A stretch of 64,000 nucleotides of DNA, taken from assembly GCF_027942865.1 (NCBI RefSeq), contig NC_134514.1, positions 38,869,765 to 38,933,764 on the forward strand, read 5' to 3'. A program made the translations under genes and the position numbers. This document shows positions 1 through 11,358 of the stretch, piece by piece (position 1 is the first letter of the stretch; the number at the start of each line of letters is the position of its first letter). The notes under the pieces are model-generated. The model did not search any database and was not told the DNA's origin. It saw nothing but the letters and a program-made list of their open reading frames with translations. The DNA is from Odontesthes bonariensis. Its lineage: Eukaryota > Chordata > Actinopteri > Atheriniformes > Atherinopsidae.

Positions 1-1558
1 TCACTAAACAAAACACCCACACACAAACAAAGTAATAATGAAAAGCTAAAATTATGAGAGAGCATTGGGAGACCGGGAGAAAAACGTAACCTGGAACTAA
101 AGTGCAAAAACAATGATTGACGTCGGGTTGTTAATTGCGGCGGGACAGCAAGGTAGCAGGTAGCATAACTGTGAGCAACATGGATAAATTTGTGGCTCGG
201 GAGTTATGAGTCATTGTCTCCATTAACTCGTTCACTGACTCACCGCTGCTACTGTCAGCTAACTGTAAAGAGGAGACATGCCACACAACTATTATTCTAA
301 CTGCAATTGCGGAAATGTATAAAGCTAATTGCTGTATTAGCTCCGTGGCTGAAGCGGAGCTAATACAGCTCACAGCTCGTAGAGCCCCTCCCATACCCGA
401 GACACTCACCAGCTCTCTCCTCCGCACGGTTCAGGACTCGTGATTTATACCCGACTCACAGTTCACAGGCAGCTCACAGCTCCCTCTCCCTTCCGGCTTT
501 ATTTTGAAGAAAGCGGGAGTTCATTCAATCTGTACATAATTATCTTATTCTAATGGTGCAGTGTTGAATGTTAGAATATTATTATTTTTTCACTATTGTT
601 TAGGTTATTTAAATGTTCTATTTGTGCACAGTTTCATACATTTTATTATAATTTTGCACTGTTTCGCACTGAATGTTAATTTATTGGCTATTTGGGTTAT
701 TTGAATTTATTTAGAGAGAAAGAAAGAAAACTAAATGTTTGGCCTTGGAGACTTCTTGACTTTTAGCCTTTTTCACAATGATTTGGGACATTCCGTGGCG
801 CACACTCTGGGTGATTGATTCAAGTGACTCGAAAACCCGATTCATTTTAGTGAGTGACTCATACAAACTCGAGTATCCCATCACTATAACACACCCCTGT
901 CACGTTAACAAGCCACTGGATTTCTTTAAAAGAAAATCGACAGCAGGAGCAACGCATGGTAAAGGCTGCGTCGGTTAACAGTCAAGCACAAATGGCCTCA
1001 TACAAAGTTACAAACAGAATCCCGCAATGCAACCACATGCTTTTCAGCTGTGGCATCTCTGAAAACAAAACACAGATCTCAGCTCAACATTGAGCATGAC
1101 TTGAGAGTGGCAGTTTCAAGCCTGCAACCACGTTTTGAGAAGTTGTGCAAAACAGGCTCATTGCAGCCACTAATGCAGGGATACATTTGAGTTGTTTTTG
1201 TTTTTTGCACAGATTGCAAATGAAACGCTTTTATTTTCTCTTTTTGAACTTTGTGTTATTTGATGTTATTGATTTTGATTCATTATAAAATATGATGTTA
1301 CTTGGTGTTAGTTCAATCGAGTTGAAATGTAATTTATCAATATTTTTGTTGGGGCGACAGGGGCAGGTGGGGCTTGGAAATCCCCACTTGTTCAAAGTGG
1401 GGAATGACCAAAAAAGTTTGAGAACCACTGATTTAAGGTAAGGCCATTTGGTTATTAATTTTGCCCGCCGCGGCATGTTGACTTGGGCCCATATGCAAGG
1501 GCGTAATTTTGGGTAGGGACGCTAGGGTCACGTCCCTACCAATATTCAGCCCCCTACT
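1..1558. other. No gene seen; AT-rich intergenic DNA
   Basis: I see no exon-like coding stretch with splice signals and no recognisable transposon protein here. The longest open frames (about 60-100 codons) have no recognisable motif. The one clear structure is a perfect inverted repeat with 15-bp arms at 331-345 and 355-369 (arm GCTGTATTAGCTCCG) around a 9-nt loop. Confidence 0.5.
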
Positions 1559-2834
1559 CAGGGTCTCCGTGGATCCTTAAAAAGTATTAAAAAGTCTTAA
1601 ATAAAAAATACTTTTTTAAGGTCTTAAAATGTCTTAAATTTCGCCGATTTTCGAAGAGTGGCATTAAATTTCATCTGGGCGAAATGAAAGAAAGATATGT
1701 CTGGAGAGACGATTTTCTATCGCTCTGTGCACAATATGGCGACCGCTGACGTTTTGTGTGTGCGCCAGTACTTCCGGTGAAAACTTCCGGTGATTTGACA
1801 GCTAGCTCGTCAGGTTAGGGCCAGTGGCCGTAAACAAAGGTTAACTTATAGCCGAGAAGAAAGATGATAATATAACGTAGCTAAAAAGACTAGCTTTCTT
1901 CTGTAGCCTAATGCTTACCGATTTAGCAAGCCTAGCAGCCTAGTTGCTAATGCTAGCCGCCGTAACGTTACCAACCATACCCGACGTCAAGGAGTTGGCT
2001 GAGCAGGGGCAAGATTATGGAGGTGCAGAGTTAACTTCATAATGGGTGAGTGCAGGTTTCATTCACTTGTTTTCATTCTTTCATAGGATTGATTCACTTT
2101 ATTGGTTTATCCGATTGCTGGCCGCCGAGCCATTATGTGTCTGGGTTTGTGTAGGTTACTGACCATGGTTGTTAGCAGTCGATAGTCAGGTTGTATGATG
2201 TGTGTGAGAGTGTGTATTTTTTCTATGGGTACGTGCCATTGACTGTATGAGCGGTCTGTGCTCGTTTTTATTTAATTGATTAGATTGGAGATACTTTATT
2301 AATCCCGAAGGAAATTTGATTTTGTCGTGTGGTTTATGCTGCAAAGTCACTGTCTATATATGGACAGCTGACTATTGCATAAACCAGTCTGTGCTTCACG
2401 TGAGTTGTCCAAAGTTCTGGTTTAAGTTAACTTGGGTAGTAAAATCGTTTTGCTAGTTGTAAAAGCACAGTAGACATAACTCGAAAATTAGGTTCAATTA
2501 TGGATTTATTTTGCTCAGAGCCTCAGACAAACAGACAGACAAATGGCAGCGAAAACACGCTCCTTCGCAGATGTGTGACAATCGGGCACGATTGTCCTGT
2601 AGTGTGTGGTGTTCCCTTGTGCATTCAAATCTTATGCGATCATGTTGACACACTGATTCAGTATCACTGAAGCACACATTTCACACTGGACTTTTTTTCA
2701 ACACCGAACAGCCTAGAGTGTAGTTTTTATATATATTTTTGCCGTGGTAATGGTCTTAATTTTTATTCTTAGAGGTCTTAAAAAGGTCTTAAAAGTCATT
2801 AAATTTGTTGATTAAAAAATGTGCAGATACCCTG
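1559..2834. mobile_element. Non-autonomous class II element, imperfect TIRs
   Basis: The left end starts CAGGGTCTCCGTGGATCC and is followed by repeated TTAAAAAG/TCTTAAA motifs. The right end, read on the other strand, starts CAGGGTATCTGCACATTTTT and is followed by the same AAGACCTTTTTAAGACC-type motifs. The ends are therefore imperfect terminal inverted repeats of one roughly 1.3-kb element. CAGGG termini are typical of hAT elements, but I could not find a matching 8-bp duplication in the flanks, so the superfamily is uncertain. No transposase is encoded. A LINE 3'-tail motif (ATACTTTATTAATCCCGAAG) lies inside near 2290-2325. Confidence 0.5.
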
Positions 2835-3664
2835 CATTATATGAGTTACATTGCATAACACTTAGCTGACTTTTTTTTATCCAAAGCGACTTATAAGAAC
2901 ACATTATTGGTTACAGTCTCTGGAGAATTGTTGGGTTAGTTGTTTTGCTCAAGGTCACTCCAGGTGTAAACAGAGGTAGCCTAATCGTGGGATTTGAGCT
3001 TGCAACCCTGTGATTTAAAGACCAACTCCCTAAAAATTAGGATAGCTCGTTAACATATAGCATCTGCATGCCATTAACTTATGATTGGTAATGCAAAAAA
3101 AAACAACAAAAAAAACTGCACTTTTATGTCCCCACCAATGTCAAAATCAAAGTTACTCCCTTGCCCATATGACTTTCCTAGCAATACCGTGCATTCCTCT
3201 GACCAAGCACCACAAGATTCATGTACGAGCTACATTTTTGCTGACCCCCTCTTGTTCAAAGACGTTCCGCGGTCTATGGTTTTTGTTTTTATTTTTATTA
3301 GAATTAAGGAGGTGTAGTGGAACCTATGAAAATTGTGACTTTCATTTGACATCGGCATTCATTGCACCATGTGTAATTGCGCATGGAGAGATTTGCACTT
3401 TGCATTTGAAATGGTATTGTAGTTTGAGGATGCTCATGAATGAATTGTCAGTCTGTGTATGGTTTGTTAATATTGAGATCTTGTTACAGCTACTGCGAAT
3501 GATGTTATGGTCTATTTAAACATCATTGTCATAGTTAATTAAAGGATTGCAGTTGTTAAGCGCTTTCAATTCATCATACCGTGCCTTTTTTTCCCACAAT
3601 GATTTTTTTTCTTCAGCAATGAGGGCTGAGGTGAAGGCCCAGCCGTAGTGCTCACGGTTCGCCA
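2835..3664. other. No gene seen
   Basis: Low-complexity AT-rich sequence with homopolymer A runs near 3095-3115. Open frames of 78-144 codons here have no recognisable domain and no splice context. I see nothing I can name. Confidence 0.4.
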
Positions 3665-3845
3665 CTGATATAGTGTGTATATAGTATATATACATAGTAT
3701 ATATAGTGTATACATATTTATATTGTATATGTAGTATATAGTGTATATGTAGTACATAGTGTATATATAGTTTATAGTGTCTATATAGTATGTATATAAT
3801 ATATAGTGTATATATAGTATATAGTGTGTTCATAGCATATGGTGT
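3665..3845. repeat. TA-rich satellite (TATAGTGTATATATAGTATA-like)
   Basis: About 180 bp of degenerate repeats built from TATAGTGTATATAG-like words. The same repeat reappears at 8323-8418 and again at 9290-9345. The satellite was therefore one block that was split, first by LINE sequence (3846-8322) and then by a hAT-like element (8419-9289). Confidence 0.75.
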
Positions 3846-3849
3846 GTAT

Positions 3850-5679
3850 AACTGCTCATCATTGATAGAAGAGAATAAGAACAATCCCAGGTTTCTCTTC
3901 AGCACTGTAGCCAGTCTGACTAAGAGTCCGAGCTCTGCTGAGCCAGTTATTCCTTTAACTCTCAGCAGTGATGATTTCATGAGCTTCTTTAACAGTAAAA
4001 TTGTTTCTATTAGAGAGAAGATTGATGGAGTCCTTCCCACTATTATCAGTGATGTATCATCAAGTACAGCAGCTTTAGAAGTATCTTTAGAACCTGATTT
4101 GTATTCAGACAGCTTCTGTCCAGTTGATCTCTCTGAACTAACGACAGCAATAGTCTCTTCTAAACCATCAACTTGTGTTTTAGACCCAATCCCAACCAGA
4201 CTGTTCAAGGAGGTTTTCCCATTAATTGATACTTCCATATTGGATTTGATCAATCTGTCTTTGTTGACAGGATATGTACCTCAGACTTTTAAGGTTGCTG
4301 TAATTAAACCTTTACTTAAAAAACCTACTCTTGATTCAGAAGTGTTGGCTCATTATAGACCTATATCCAATCTCCCTTTTATGTCTAAAGTTCTTGAAAA
4401 AATAGTTGCAGCTCAGCTTTGTGATCATTTACACAGAAATAATCTGTTTGAAGAGTTTCAGTCAGGATTCAGAGTGCATCATAGCACAGAAACTGCACTG
4501 CTGAAAGTTACCAATGATCTCCTCTTAGCCTCTGATAGCGGACTTGTGTCTGTGCTTGTCCTGTTGGATCTCAGGGCTGCATTTGATACGGTCGATCACA
4601 GTATCTTATTACACAGACTTGAACATGTTATTGGGATTAAAGGAACTGCATTAGGCTGGTTTAAGTCATATTTATCTGATAGATTTCAGTTTGTTCTTGT
4701 AAATGAAGAATCTTCCTCACACACCAGAGTAAGTCATGGAGTTCCTCAGGGTTCTGTGCTTGGACCGATTCTTTTCACTTTATACATGCTTCCATTAGGT
4801 AACATTATTAGACAGCATGGCATAAATTTCCATTGCTATGCTGATGATACTCAGTTGTACTTATCTATAAAACCAGATGAACCCAATAGGTTGGTCAGAC
4901 TACAAGCATGTGTTAAAGACATAAAGACCTGGATGACTCCGAACTGTCTGCTTCTAAATTCAGACAAAACTGAAGTCGTTATCTTTGGACCTGAGCGTTT
5001 CAGGGAGAAATTGTCTAGCTATATAGTTACTCTAGATGGTATTTCCTTGGCTTCTAGTTCTACAGTGAGGAACCTTGGAGTTATTTTTGACCAGAATTTA
5101 TCATTTGACTCGCATATAAAACAGGTTTCTAGGACTGCCTTCTTTCACCTTCGTAATATTGTTAAAATCAGGAACATCTTGTCTCAGAGTGATGCAGAAA
5201 AACTAGTCCATGCATTTGTTACCTCAGGATTGGACTACTGTAATTCTTTATTATTGGGCTGTCCCACATATTCTCTGAAAAGCCTTCAGTTGATCCAAAA
5301 TGCTGCAGCCAGAGTTCTGATGAGAACTAACAGGAGAGATCATATTTCTCCAGTTTTAGCTTCTCTTCATTGGCTCCCTGTTAAATTCAGAATAGAATTT
5401 AAGATTCTTCTCCTCACATATAAAGCTCTTAATGACCGAGCTCCATCATATCTTAAAGATCTCATTGTAAGATATTTTCCTAACAGAGCACTTCGTTCCC
5501 AAACTTCAGGTTTACTTGAGGTTCCCAGAGTTTCTAAAAGTAGAATGGGAGGCAGAGCCTTCAGTTATCAGGCCCCTCTATTGTGGAATAAGCTGCCAGT
5601 AAATGTCCGGGAAGCAGACACCCTTTCCACTTTTAAGACCAGGCTTAAAACTTTCCTTTTTTATAAAGCTTATAGTTAG
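3850..5679 (+). CDS. LINE reverse transcriptase ORF (L2/CR1 clade), partial
   Basis: About 610 codons are open without a stop. Motifs in order: a linker rich in SSS/SLEPD; RT fingers ([19 protein letters not shown]); [18 protein letters not shown] (RT motif A, catalytic Asp); [17 protein letters not shown] (motif B); [11 protein letters not shown] (YADD active site, motif C); [16 protein letters not shown] (motif E area); then the C-terminal LINE domain with [12 protein letters not shown] and [14 protein letters not shown]. The enzyme would make cDNA from LINE RNA at the nicked target. The N-terminal AP endonuclease is missing, so the product could not support target-primed insertion by itself. 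The apparent initiating Met at 3790 lies in the satellite and is not native. YADD and the motif A Asp look intact, so the copy is probably fairly young. Confidence 0.88.
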   Translation, partial: NCSSLIEENKNNPRFLFSTVASLTKSPSSAEPVIPLTLSSDDFMSFFNSKIVSIREKIDGVLPTIISDVSSSTAALEVSLEPDLYSDSFCPVDLSELTTAIVSSKPSTCVLDPIPTRLFKEVFPLIDTSILDLINLSLLTGYVPQTFKVAVIKPLLKKPTLDSEVLAHYRPISNLPFMSKVLEKIVAAQLCDHLHRNNLFEEFQSGFRVHHSTETALLKVTNDLLLASDSGLVSVLVLLDLRAAFDTVDHSILLHRLEHVIGIKGTALGWFKSYLSDRFQFVLVNEESSSHTRVSHGVPQGSVLGPILFTLYMLPLGNIIRQHGINFHCYADDTQLYLSIKPDEPNRLVRLQACVKDIKTWMTPNCLLLNSDKTEVVIFGPERFREKLSSYIVTLDGISLASSSTVRNLGVIFDQNLSFDSHIKQVSRTAFFHLRNIVKIRNILSQSDAEKLVHAFVTSGLDYCNSLLLGCPTYSLKSLQLIQNAAARVLMRTNRRDHISPVLASLHWLPVKFRIEFKILLLTYKALNDRAPSYLKDLIVRYFPNRALRSQTSGLLEVPRVSKSRMGGRAFSYQAPLLWNKLPVNVREADTLSTFKTRLKTFLFYKAYS

Positions 5680-5807
5680 GGATGGCTCAGGTGATCCTGA
5701 AACATCCCATAGTTAAGCTGCTATAGGCCCAGACTGCTGGGGGGCCTCATCTGTCACACCTTTCCTCACTTTACTCTCTTTATGTATGTGTGACATTATT
5801 GTGGTCA

Positions 5808-7520
5808 TTAAAGGACTTATGAAACGAATTTTAATTGTTGGAATTTCACAGTTTTTGCTGCTGATTCTAAAGGTTCCAAGCCTTGCGATTAAAATGAGAT
5901 ATTGTCTGGAGAATAATTTATCCGGGAAGTCATGTTAAAACGGGCTCAAAAGGAGCCACATTTTGTCTTTTTGTGCGAATTCATTTTTTTATGCGTGACG
6001 TCATAGGGTTGACACAGAAGTTCTGGTAGTCTAACTGTAATGGCGGCGTCTATGGCTAAGACATCAAAGCACGGTGGAAAATATTGTGTTGCTGGAGGGC
6101 CAAATGGTGTTAGTTGCAAAAATAGCAGCTTCTCTGCACATGTTTCCCAAACTAAAAAATACTGGAACTGAGGCTGACAAGGAGAAGGCAAAGACAAGAG
6201 CACGGTGGATCGTATCACTGCCTGCTGCCTGCTGCCGCCTGCCGATAGCTGCACCTGTTACGGTGTTTGCTGCTCGGAAGCAGGGGACTGCTCGGTCTGC
6301 TCTTCGATCTACACACATATCCAGGTAGAATTTGGCGCCGTTGTGAGTGGCTGGCCGTCTACCTCTGCTAGCTTTTTTTGTGTTTTGTCATGTTTTTATC
6401 GTTTTCATTACTACTGATGCATGATCGCCTGAGTCTCTTGAAAATCAGAGATTCTGTGGACATAATATCGATAACGTCAACGATGAGACAAAGCCACCGC
6501 CACCTGTTTTGGCGTCTGTACCCTCTTACCTATGGCATCTACCTGGTCGGTTGCCACGCAGCAGCCGTCGCAGAAGACGTGGAAAGAGAAGTGGAGTAAT
6601 ATGTCGGCTGAAAGCCCACCTGGCTTTGCCCTCCACCAACAACGCTCGCCATCTGCTGTCTGGTCTCTCCGGTGATTGCGCCGGCTACGACATCCGAGGC
6701 TCCGTGGATCAGTCCTACCGATGGCTGCTGTCAGTCGTGCCGAGGCCGGGTGCCCATCTCCCTGCCGCCGACCCGTGAGGATCCGCAGATGGGGCCGCAC
6801 ACTGGAGGATCTCCGACCCGTTAATCCACGCCATTGTTTATTAAGCTTACATTAAAACCATGTTATTATCACATACGTTTTTTTTTAAGTGGCTGGATTT
6901 CAAAGTGCCACTTCGTTAGGTTTCAACGTGTCAAAGACAGCGCAGCAGAATGCCATATCTGCCAAACCGGCATGTTCAAATCTTTTCCAGTTTACCACAG
7001 CAAACATACACTATTGTGTCATTTGATTGATAGCATCTTAATAATAATCAGCGTGTAGTAGGAGCGATGGCTGTTTTGTGCCTGCCGATCCTGTGCCAAA
7101 AATGGTAACTTTCTTTCATTTCCATTACCCATACGGGAGGTGCAGAGAGCCTCTACAATATAGATATTAAATCGATTTGTGTGGCTTAAATTCAACGAAA
7201 GTTTTTCCACATAATGTTAGAGGTGTGTTCTTTCGACCTGCTGATGTTTGTATCAGAATTTTGGTTCCTTTATGAGATATAGGTCCATCAAATGTATGTT
7301 GTTTTCGCAGCCAGCCATACTAGCAAATAAGGGAGTCAACCCTATGACGTCACGGTCACGTGGCCAATTTCGCACCAAAGGCCACATAATTCACACTTTT
7401 AAATGGCCGTTTTAACAAGTTATGCCCGGAAAATTTAGTTCAAGGTGGATTGATGGTTTTAGAAAAAGACAAAAATTTTATTTGAATGATAGATGAACAT
7501 TCGTTTCAGTTCATCTTTAA
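5808..7520. mobile_element. TTAA-flanked DNA transposon, Kolobok-like, with THAP remnant
   Basis: TTAA stands at both junctions (5808-5811 and 7517-7520). The uninterrupted L2 3' UTR at 20870-20895 (minus) shows the empty site with one TTAA. The ends are long imperfect inverted repeats of about 200 bp: both share AAACGAAT close to the tip and a longer block reading GTCAACCCTATGACGTCAC plus a GTTTTAACA block further in. Internally a short frame resembles a THAP zinc finger. In established families, TTAA target duplication together with THAP points to Kolobok; piggyBac also uses TTAA but lacks THAP. The element is about 1.7 kb and far too decayed or deleted to encode a transposase. Confidence 0.7.
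6040..6190 (+). pseudogene. THAP-domain N-terminus remnant (frameshifted)
   Basis: From the ATG at 6040 the frame reads a short leader, then KYCVAGGPNGVSCKN, resembling the first Cys region of THAP-type C2CH zinc fingers. After about 36 codons the match moves to another frame, which reads SLHMFPKLKNTG, similar to the conserved H-x-F-P stretch of THAP domains. The later Cys/His pair of a full THAP is not seen. I infer a transposase first exon broken by a small indel and an internal deletion. It lies inside the TTAA-flanked element 5808-7520, which supports a Kolobok-type origin. A chance resemblance is possible because the match is short. Confidence 0.5.
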
Positions 7521-7861
7521 CTCGTGTTTCCCTGTTCCAACAGATATCCTTTGAATGGTGTTACAGTGTTTGTTGTCCCCTCTTTTCTGTCTTCTCAAAC
7601 CCCAGCTGGTGGAGGCGGATGGCCACCCTTCCTGAGTCTGGTTCTGCCAGAGGTTTCTTCCTGTTCAAAGGGAGTCGTTTCTCTCCACAGTCGCCTCAAT
7701 TGGCTCTATATGAAATAATTAGATTTTTTTGTGAATAATTATGATTACAATGAATTGAATTCCAATTGACTTGAATTGGACTTTATTATCTAAGTGCCTT
7801 GAGATGACATTTGTTGCATTTGGCACTATATAAATAAAAATGAATTGAAAAAAATGTAATT

Positions 7862-8319
7862 GAATTGCTGATGGTTTACAAATCCCAGAACGGTTTAGGC
7901 CCAAAATACATCTGTGATATGTTCAGAGAATATAAACCCAGCAGAGCTCTTAGATCCAAGGACTCAGGTCAGCTGGTCCAGTCCAGAGTCCAGACTAAAC
8001 ATGGAGAAGCAGCATTTAGCTGTTATGCTGCAAACAAGTGGAACAAACTGCCAGTGGAGATTAAACTTTCACATTTTTAAATCCAGGTTAAAAACATTTC
8101 TTTTCTCATGTGTCTATGCATGAAATCTGCACGCTATCTTTGAACTTATCTGGAATGTTGCTTGTTTTTAATCATTTTAATTATTTTATTTGTTTCTCTT
8201 TTATTCTTTTATGTATTTTTAATGCTTCTTCCACTCCCTGCTGCCATGTTTTTATTTTATGTAAAGCACTTTGAATTGTTTTGTACATGAAATGTGCTAT
8301 ATAAATAAATTTGACTTGA

Positions 8320-8322
<3 letters not shown>
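7862..8322 (+). mobile_element. 3' fragment of a second L2-type LINE subfamily
   Basis: About 70 codons match the C-terminus of L2-type ORF2 proteins (QNGLGPKYICDMFREYKPSR, then ANKWNKLPVEIKLS), followed by a 3' UTR ending AAGCACTTTGAATTG..AAATGTGCTATATAAATAAA. The protein is diverged from copy 1 ([14 protein letters not shown] there), so this is another subfamily. It directly follows the tail of copy 1 and is followed by the TA satellite. Confidence 0.75.
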
Positions 8323-8364
<42 letters not shown>

Positions 8365-8418
8365 CATATACATAGTATATAGTGTATATATACTATATAG
8401 TGTATATGTAGTATATAG
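8323..8418. repeat. TA satellite, second block, with (AT)n
   Basis: A pure AT run at about 8326-8361 is followed by TATAGTGTATATATAC-like words, the same repeat as 3665-3845. The last 8 bases (GTATATAG) are the target site of the adjacent hAT-like element. Confidence 0.75.
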
Positions 8419-9289
8419 TAGGGATGTCAGTCTCACTGTTGTTTTTTGTAACGTTCAAAAGTTTTTAATAAATAAGTATGTTGAAGTACATGGAATTTAT
8501 TGTTTTGGGTATCGAGAATCGTGGAATTTCACTGGTATTGGCTTCTGTCACACGGTGAGGTCAAGTTGGGTTTTTGTCTTGTCTCCATGTTTTGTTATTT
8601 CCTGTTTTATTTTGAAGAGTAACTCTCCTCTTGTTTCAGGTCTCTTGCCCTTCCTCATGTGTCACCCGTTGGAGTGTCTTCCCTGATTCCTGGTTGTGTC
8701 CACCTGTTTCCCGTTACCTCATGTGTCTGATAGTCTGCGTCTCCCTTTGTCTTCTGCCTGAGTGTTTCCTTCTGTCGTTCACCCGAGCCTGTCACAGTAA
8801 ACCTTGCCTTGCTAGTTCAAATACTAAGCCACCATTCTTTGCCTCCTTGCTAGAGATTTTTGTTTGTAAATTACGTAAACTAGTCTTAAGTTTTCATAGC
8901 CATTTTTGATAGCCTCCTTTAGGAGTGATTTTTGTTAGAGATAACGTTTCAAAGATTTTGTAGAGCCTCCGGTTTTTTAGGAGTGCATTTGGTTGTTTTG
9001 TTTCTAGTCCGGAGTTGTTTTTCCTCCTTAGTGATTTTTGGTTTATAGATCTTAGTTAATTGCCCTCCTCTTAGCAGAGTGAGTTTTGGTTGTTTTTTCC
9101 TCTTTTATTTATTAAGTTTTATAGAATATATAGAATAACGTTTTCATAGCTTATAATTTCATCAATTCGTATTGGTGGTTGGATATATATAATAAAATCT
9201 GCCCTATTGGATACTCTGCATCTGAGTCCTCTTTCAAGCCCAGGTCTAACAGTATTGTATACTAAATGTCTGGTATCGTGACATCCCTA
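8419..9289. mobile_element. hAT-like non-autonomous element
   Basis: The termini TAGGGATGTC (8419) and GACATCCCTA (ending 9289) are exact inverted repeats. The flanks GTATATAG (8411-8418) and GTATATAA (9290-9297) match at 7 of 8 positions, consistent with the 8-bp duplication of hAT transposons. Most of the interior appears to be a later nested insertion (8550-9251). No transposase is present. Confidence 0.72.
8550..9251 (+). mobile_element. Nested ~700-bp insertion, possible solo-LTR-like retroelement
   Basis: GTATTG occurs on both sides (8544-8549 and 9252-9257), suggesting a 6-bp duplication. The interior starts near TGTCACACGGTGAGG, is rich in TTGTCT/CCTGTTT motifs, has AATAAA near 9190, and ends GCATCTGAGTCCTC..AGGTCTAACA. 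TG..CA-like ends and a late polyadenylation signal would fit a solo LTR, but the TG does not abut the repeat exactly. Family unknown. Confidence 0.35.
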
Positions 9290-9345
9290 GTATATAATGT
9301 TTAGTTTATAGTGTATATATACACTGTACAGTGTATATTTTTCTC
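9290..9345. repeat. TA satellite, third block
   Basis: GTATATAATG then TTTATAGTGTATATATACAC: the continuation of the satellite split by the hAT-like element. Confidence 0.65.
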
Positions 9346-10499
9346 AGCTTTAAACCCAAATGAAAGGCTTTATGCTTATTTGATGGGTAGGAAATACTAA
9401 TGTATCAATATCTCTAACAGGACTATAAATATGTGTTACACATAGATATGTTTTTGATATAACAACAAGCTTATGGACAGCTCTCGCATTGATGCTATCT
9501 TGTATCTATAAAACAACAGAAGTAGATAAAGCAAGTCAAAGAAAACACATGTAATTTACTCTACATGATAGATAGATACTTTATGGATCCCAAAGGTTGT
9601 TTTTTTTGTTGTTTCTTTTTAGATAGATAGATGCAACAACCAATAATCATACAACTGATGCTCCCAATCAGAACTAAAACACAAGTTATGATTGGAGGTG
9701 GGTTTGAATATGTAGCTTGCCGCATCAACACGCAGCATCCAGTGACCCTAGAATGTAACATTCGACTTTATTTCCCTGAAGATCTGTCTTTAGCAGAGGC
9801 AGATCCCTGCCACCTGCAGACATTCGGAGAATCCAACTCTTTGCAATGACTCACTTATTTGAAGACCCAAACTTGTGGGTGACTGCGCAGAAGTATTTAA
9901 TCTGGATATTCAAGCTGATTCGTTGCGGTAATTCAGGCAAGGTTTAGTACACATGTGCTTAAATTAAACTTGTTTAAATCCTATTGAACACCTGTTGTAA
10001 CTCACTTGTGATTTGGAGAATAATCAATGCCAATTGGCTGCTTGCCATGAAGCATTATTTGTCAGTTACAGAGGAGGTCTGCTCAATTTGTCACACTTTC
10101 CCGAGCAGAGGTGAGTTCTGTCTTCTCAGTGTCAATGGTAATGGTGTTCTATCCCCCGGGACCCCCACAGCTGGCTTTTTTTCTCCACCAGATGACTGTT
10201 GCAGGTCTTCTGGAGGGGCCTGAACTAAAGCGACCTCTCTCTGTTTCAGTGGCACCATTAACAAGTTTTTTTCTTACTGAAAACACCCCACCAACTAAGA
10301 AGTTTTAATAAATGCATCTGATATGATGAGATTCAAGACAAAACACCAAATCCTGATTAAATGAAGCAATTTCAGTGAGTGGAATTAAACAAACAACTGA
10401 GATATATCATTTGGTAAATGTGAAGCTTTTTAGATCACACAGCATACGAAGCTGCTTATGAAACCCGACGGTTCCCCGACCACTACCCCGAGCTGTGTG
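9346..10499. other. No gene seen; one LINE-tail motif
   Basis: The only recognisable feature is ATAGATAGATACTTTATGGATCCC near 9567-9590 with further GATA repeats at about 9622. This is a common 3'-tail motif of fish LINEs or SINEs, also seen at 2290 and 28360. The rest shows no domain-bearing frame. Confidence 0.45.
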
Positions 10500-11358
10500 A
10501 TGGAGCTGTGTGATGGAGCTGTGTGATGGAGCTGTGTGATGGAGCTGTGTGATGGAGCTGTGTGATGGAGCTGTGATGAAGCTGTGTGATGGAGCTGTGA
10601 TGGAGCTGTGTGATGGAGCTGTGATGGAGCTCTGTGATGGAGCTGTGTGATGGAGCTGTGATGGAGCTGTGTGATGGAGCTGTGTGATGGAGCTGTGTGA
10701 TGGAGCTGTGATGGAGCTCTGTGATGGAGCTGTGTGATGGAGCTGTGATGGAGCTGTGTGATGGAGCTGTGATGGAGCTGTGTGATGGAGCTGTGATGGA
10801 GCTGTGATGGAGCTGTGTGATGGAGCTGTGATGGAGCTGTGATGAAGCTGTGTGATGGAGCTGTGTGATGGAGCTGTGATGGAGCTGTGTGATGGAGCTG
10901 TGATGGAGCTGTGATGGAGCTGTGATGGAGCTCTGTGATGGAGCTGTGTGATGGAGCTGTGTGATGGAGCTGTGATGGAGCTGTGATGGAGCTGTGTGAT
11001 GGAGCTGTGAGATGGAGCTGTGTGATGGAGCTGTGATGGAGCTGTGTGATGGAGCTGTGTGATGGAGCTGAGACGGAGCTGTGTGATGGAGCTGTGATGG
11101 AGCTGTGTGATGGAGCTGTGATGGAGCTGTGTGATGGAGCTGTGATGGAGCTGTGTGATGGAGCTGTGTGATGGAGCTGTGATGGAGCTGTGTGATGGAG
11201 CTGTGTGATGGAGCTGTGATGGAGCTGTGATGGAGCTGTGTGATGGAGCTGTGTGATGGAGCTGTGATGGAGCTGTGATGGAGCTGTGTGATGGAGCTGT
11301 GATGGAGCTGTGATGGAGCTGTGTGATGGAGCTGTGATGGAGCTGTGTGATGGAGCTG
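10500..11358. repeat. GAGCTGTGTGATG / GAGCTGTGATG minisatellite
   Basis: About 860 bp is made of 13-bp (GAGCTGTGTGATG) and 11-bp (GAGCTGTGATG) units in irregular order, with a few variants (GAGCTCTGTGATG, GATGAAGCTG, GAGACGGAGC). Units differ by one GT dinucleotide. The minus-strand open frame across it (10430-11425) is a by-product of the repeat (Ser/His/Gln/Leu-rich) and not a gene. Confidence 0.95.

Larger units (their letters stand above)
3846..7850 (+). mobile_element. L2/CR1-type LINE copy 1, 5'-truncated, interrupted
   Basis: This copy starts abruptly inside the segment between endonuclease and reverse transcriptase, contains an open RT-to-C-terminus frame (3850-5679) and runs into a 3' UTR. 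At 5808 the 3' UTR is cut by a TTAA-flanked DNA transposon. It resumes at 7517 with the same sequence found in the second L2 copy at 20461-21000 on the minus strand, so the original UTR join can be verified inside this window. The 3' end has an AATAAA and a short TGAATTGA-like tail near 7830-7850. The missing 5' half is the usual result of incomplete reverse transcription. Confidence 0.88.

Noticed and set aside
6477-6800. 107-codon ORF inside the TTAA transposon
   Set aside because: No transposase motif is visible and the overlapping frames are equally open; only the short THAP-like frame nearby has support.
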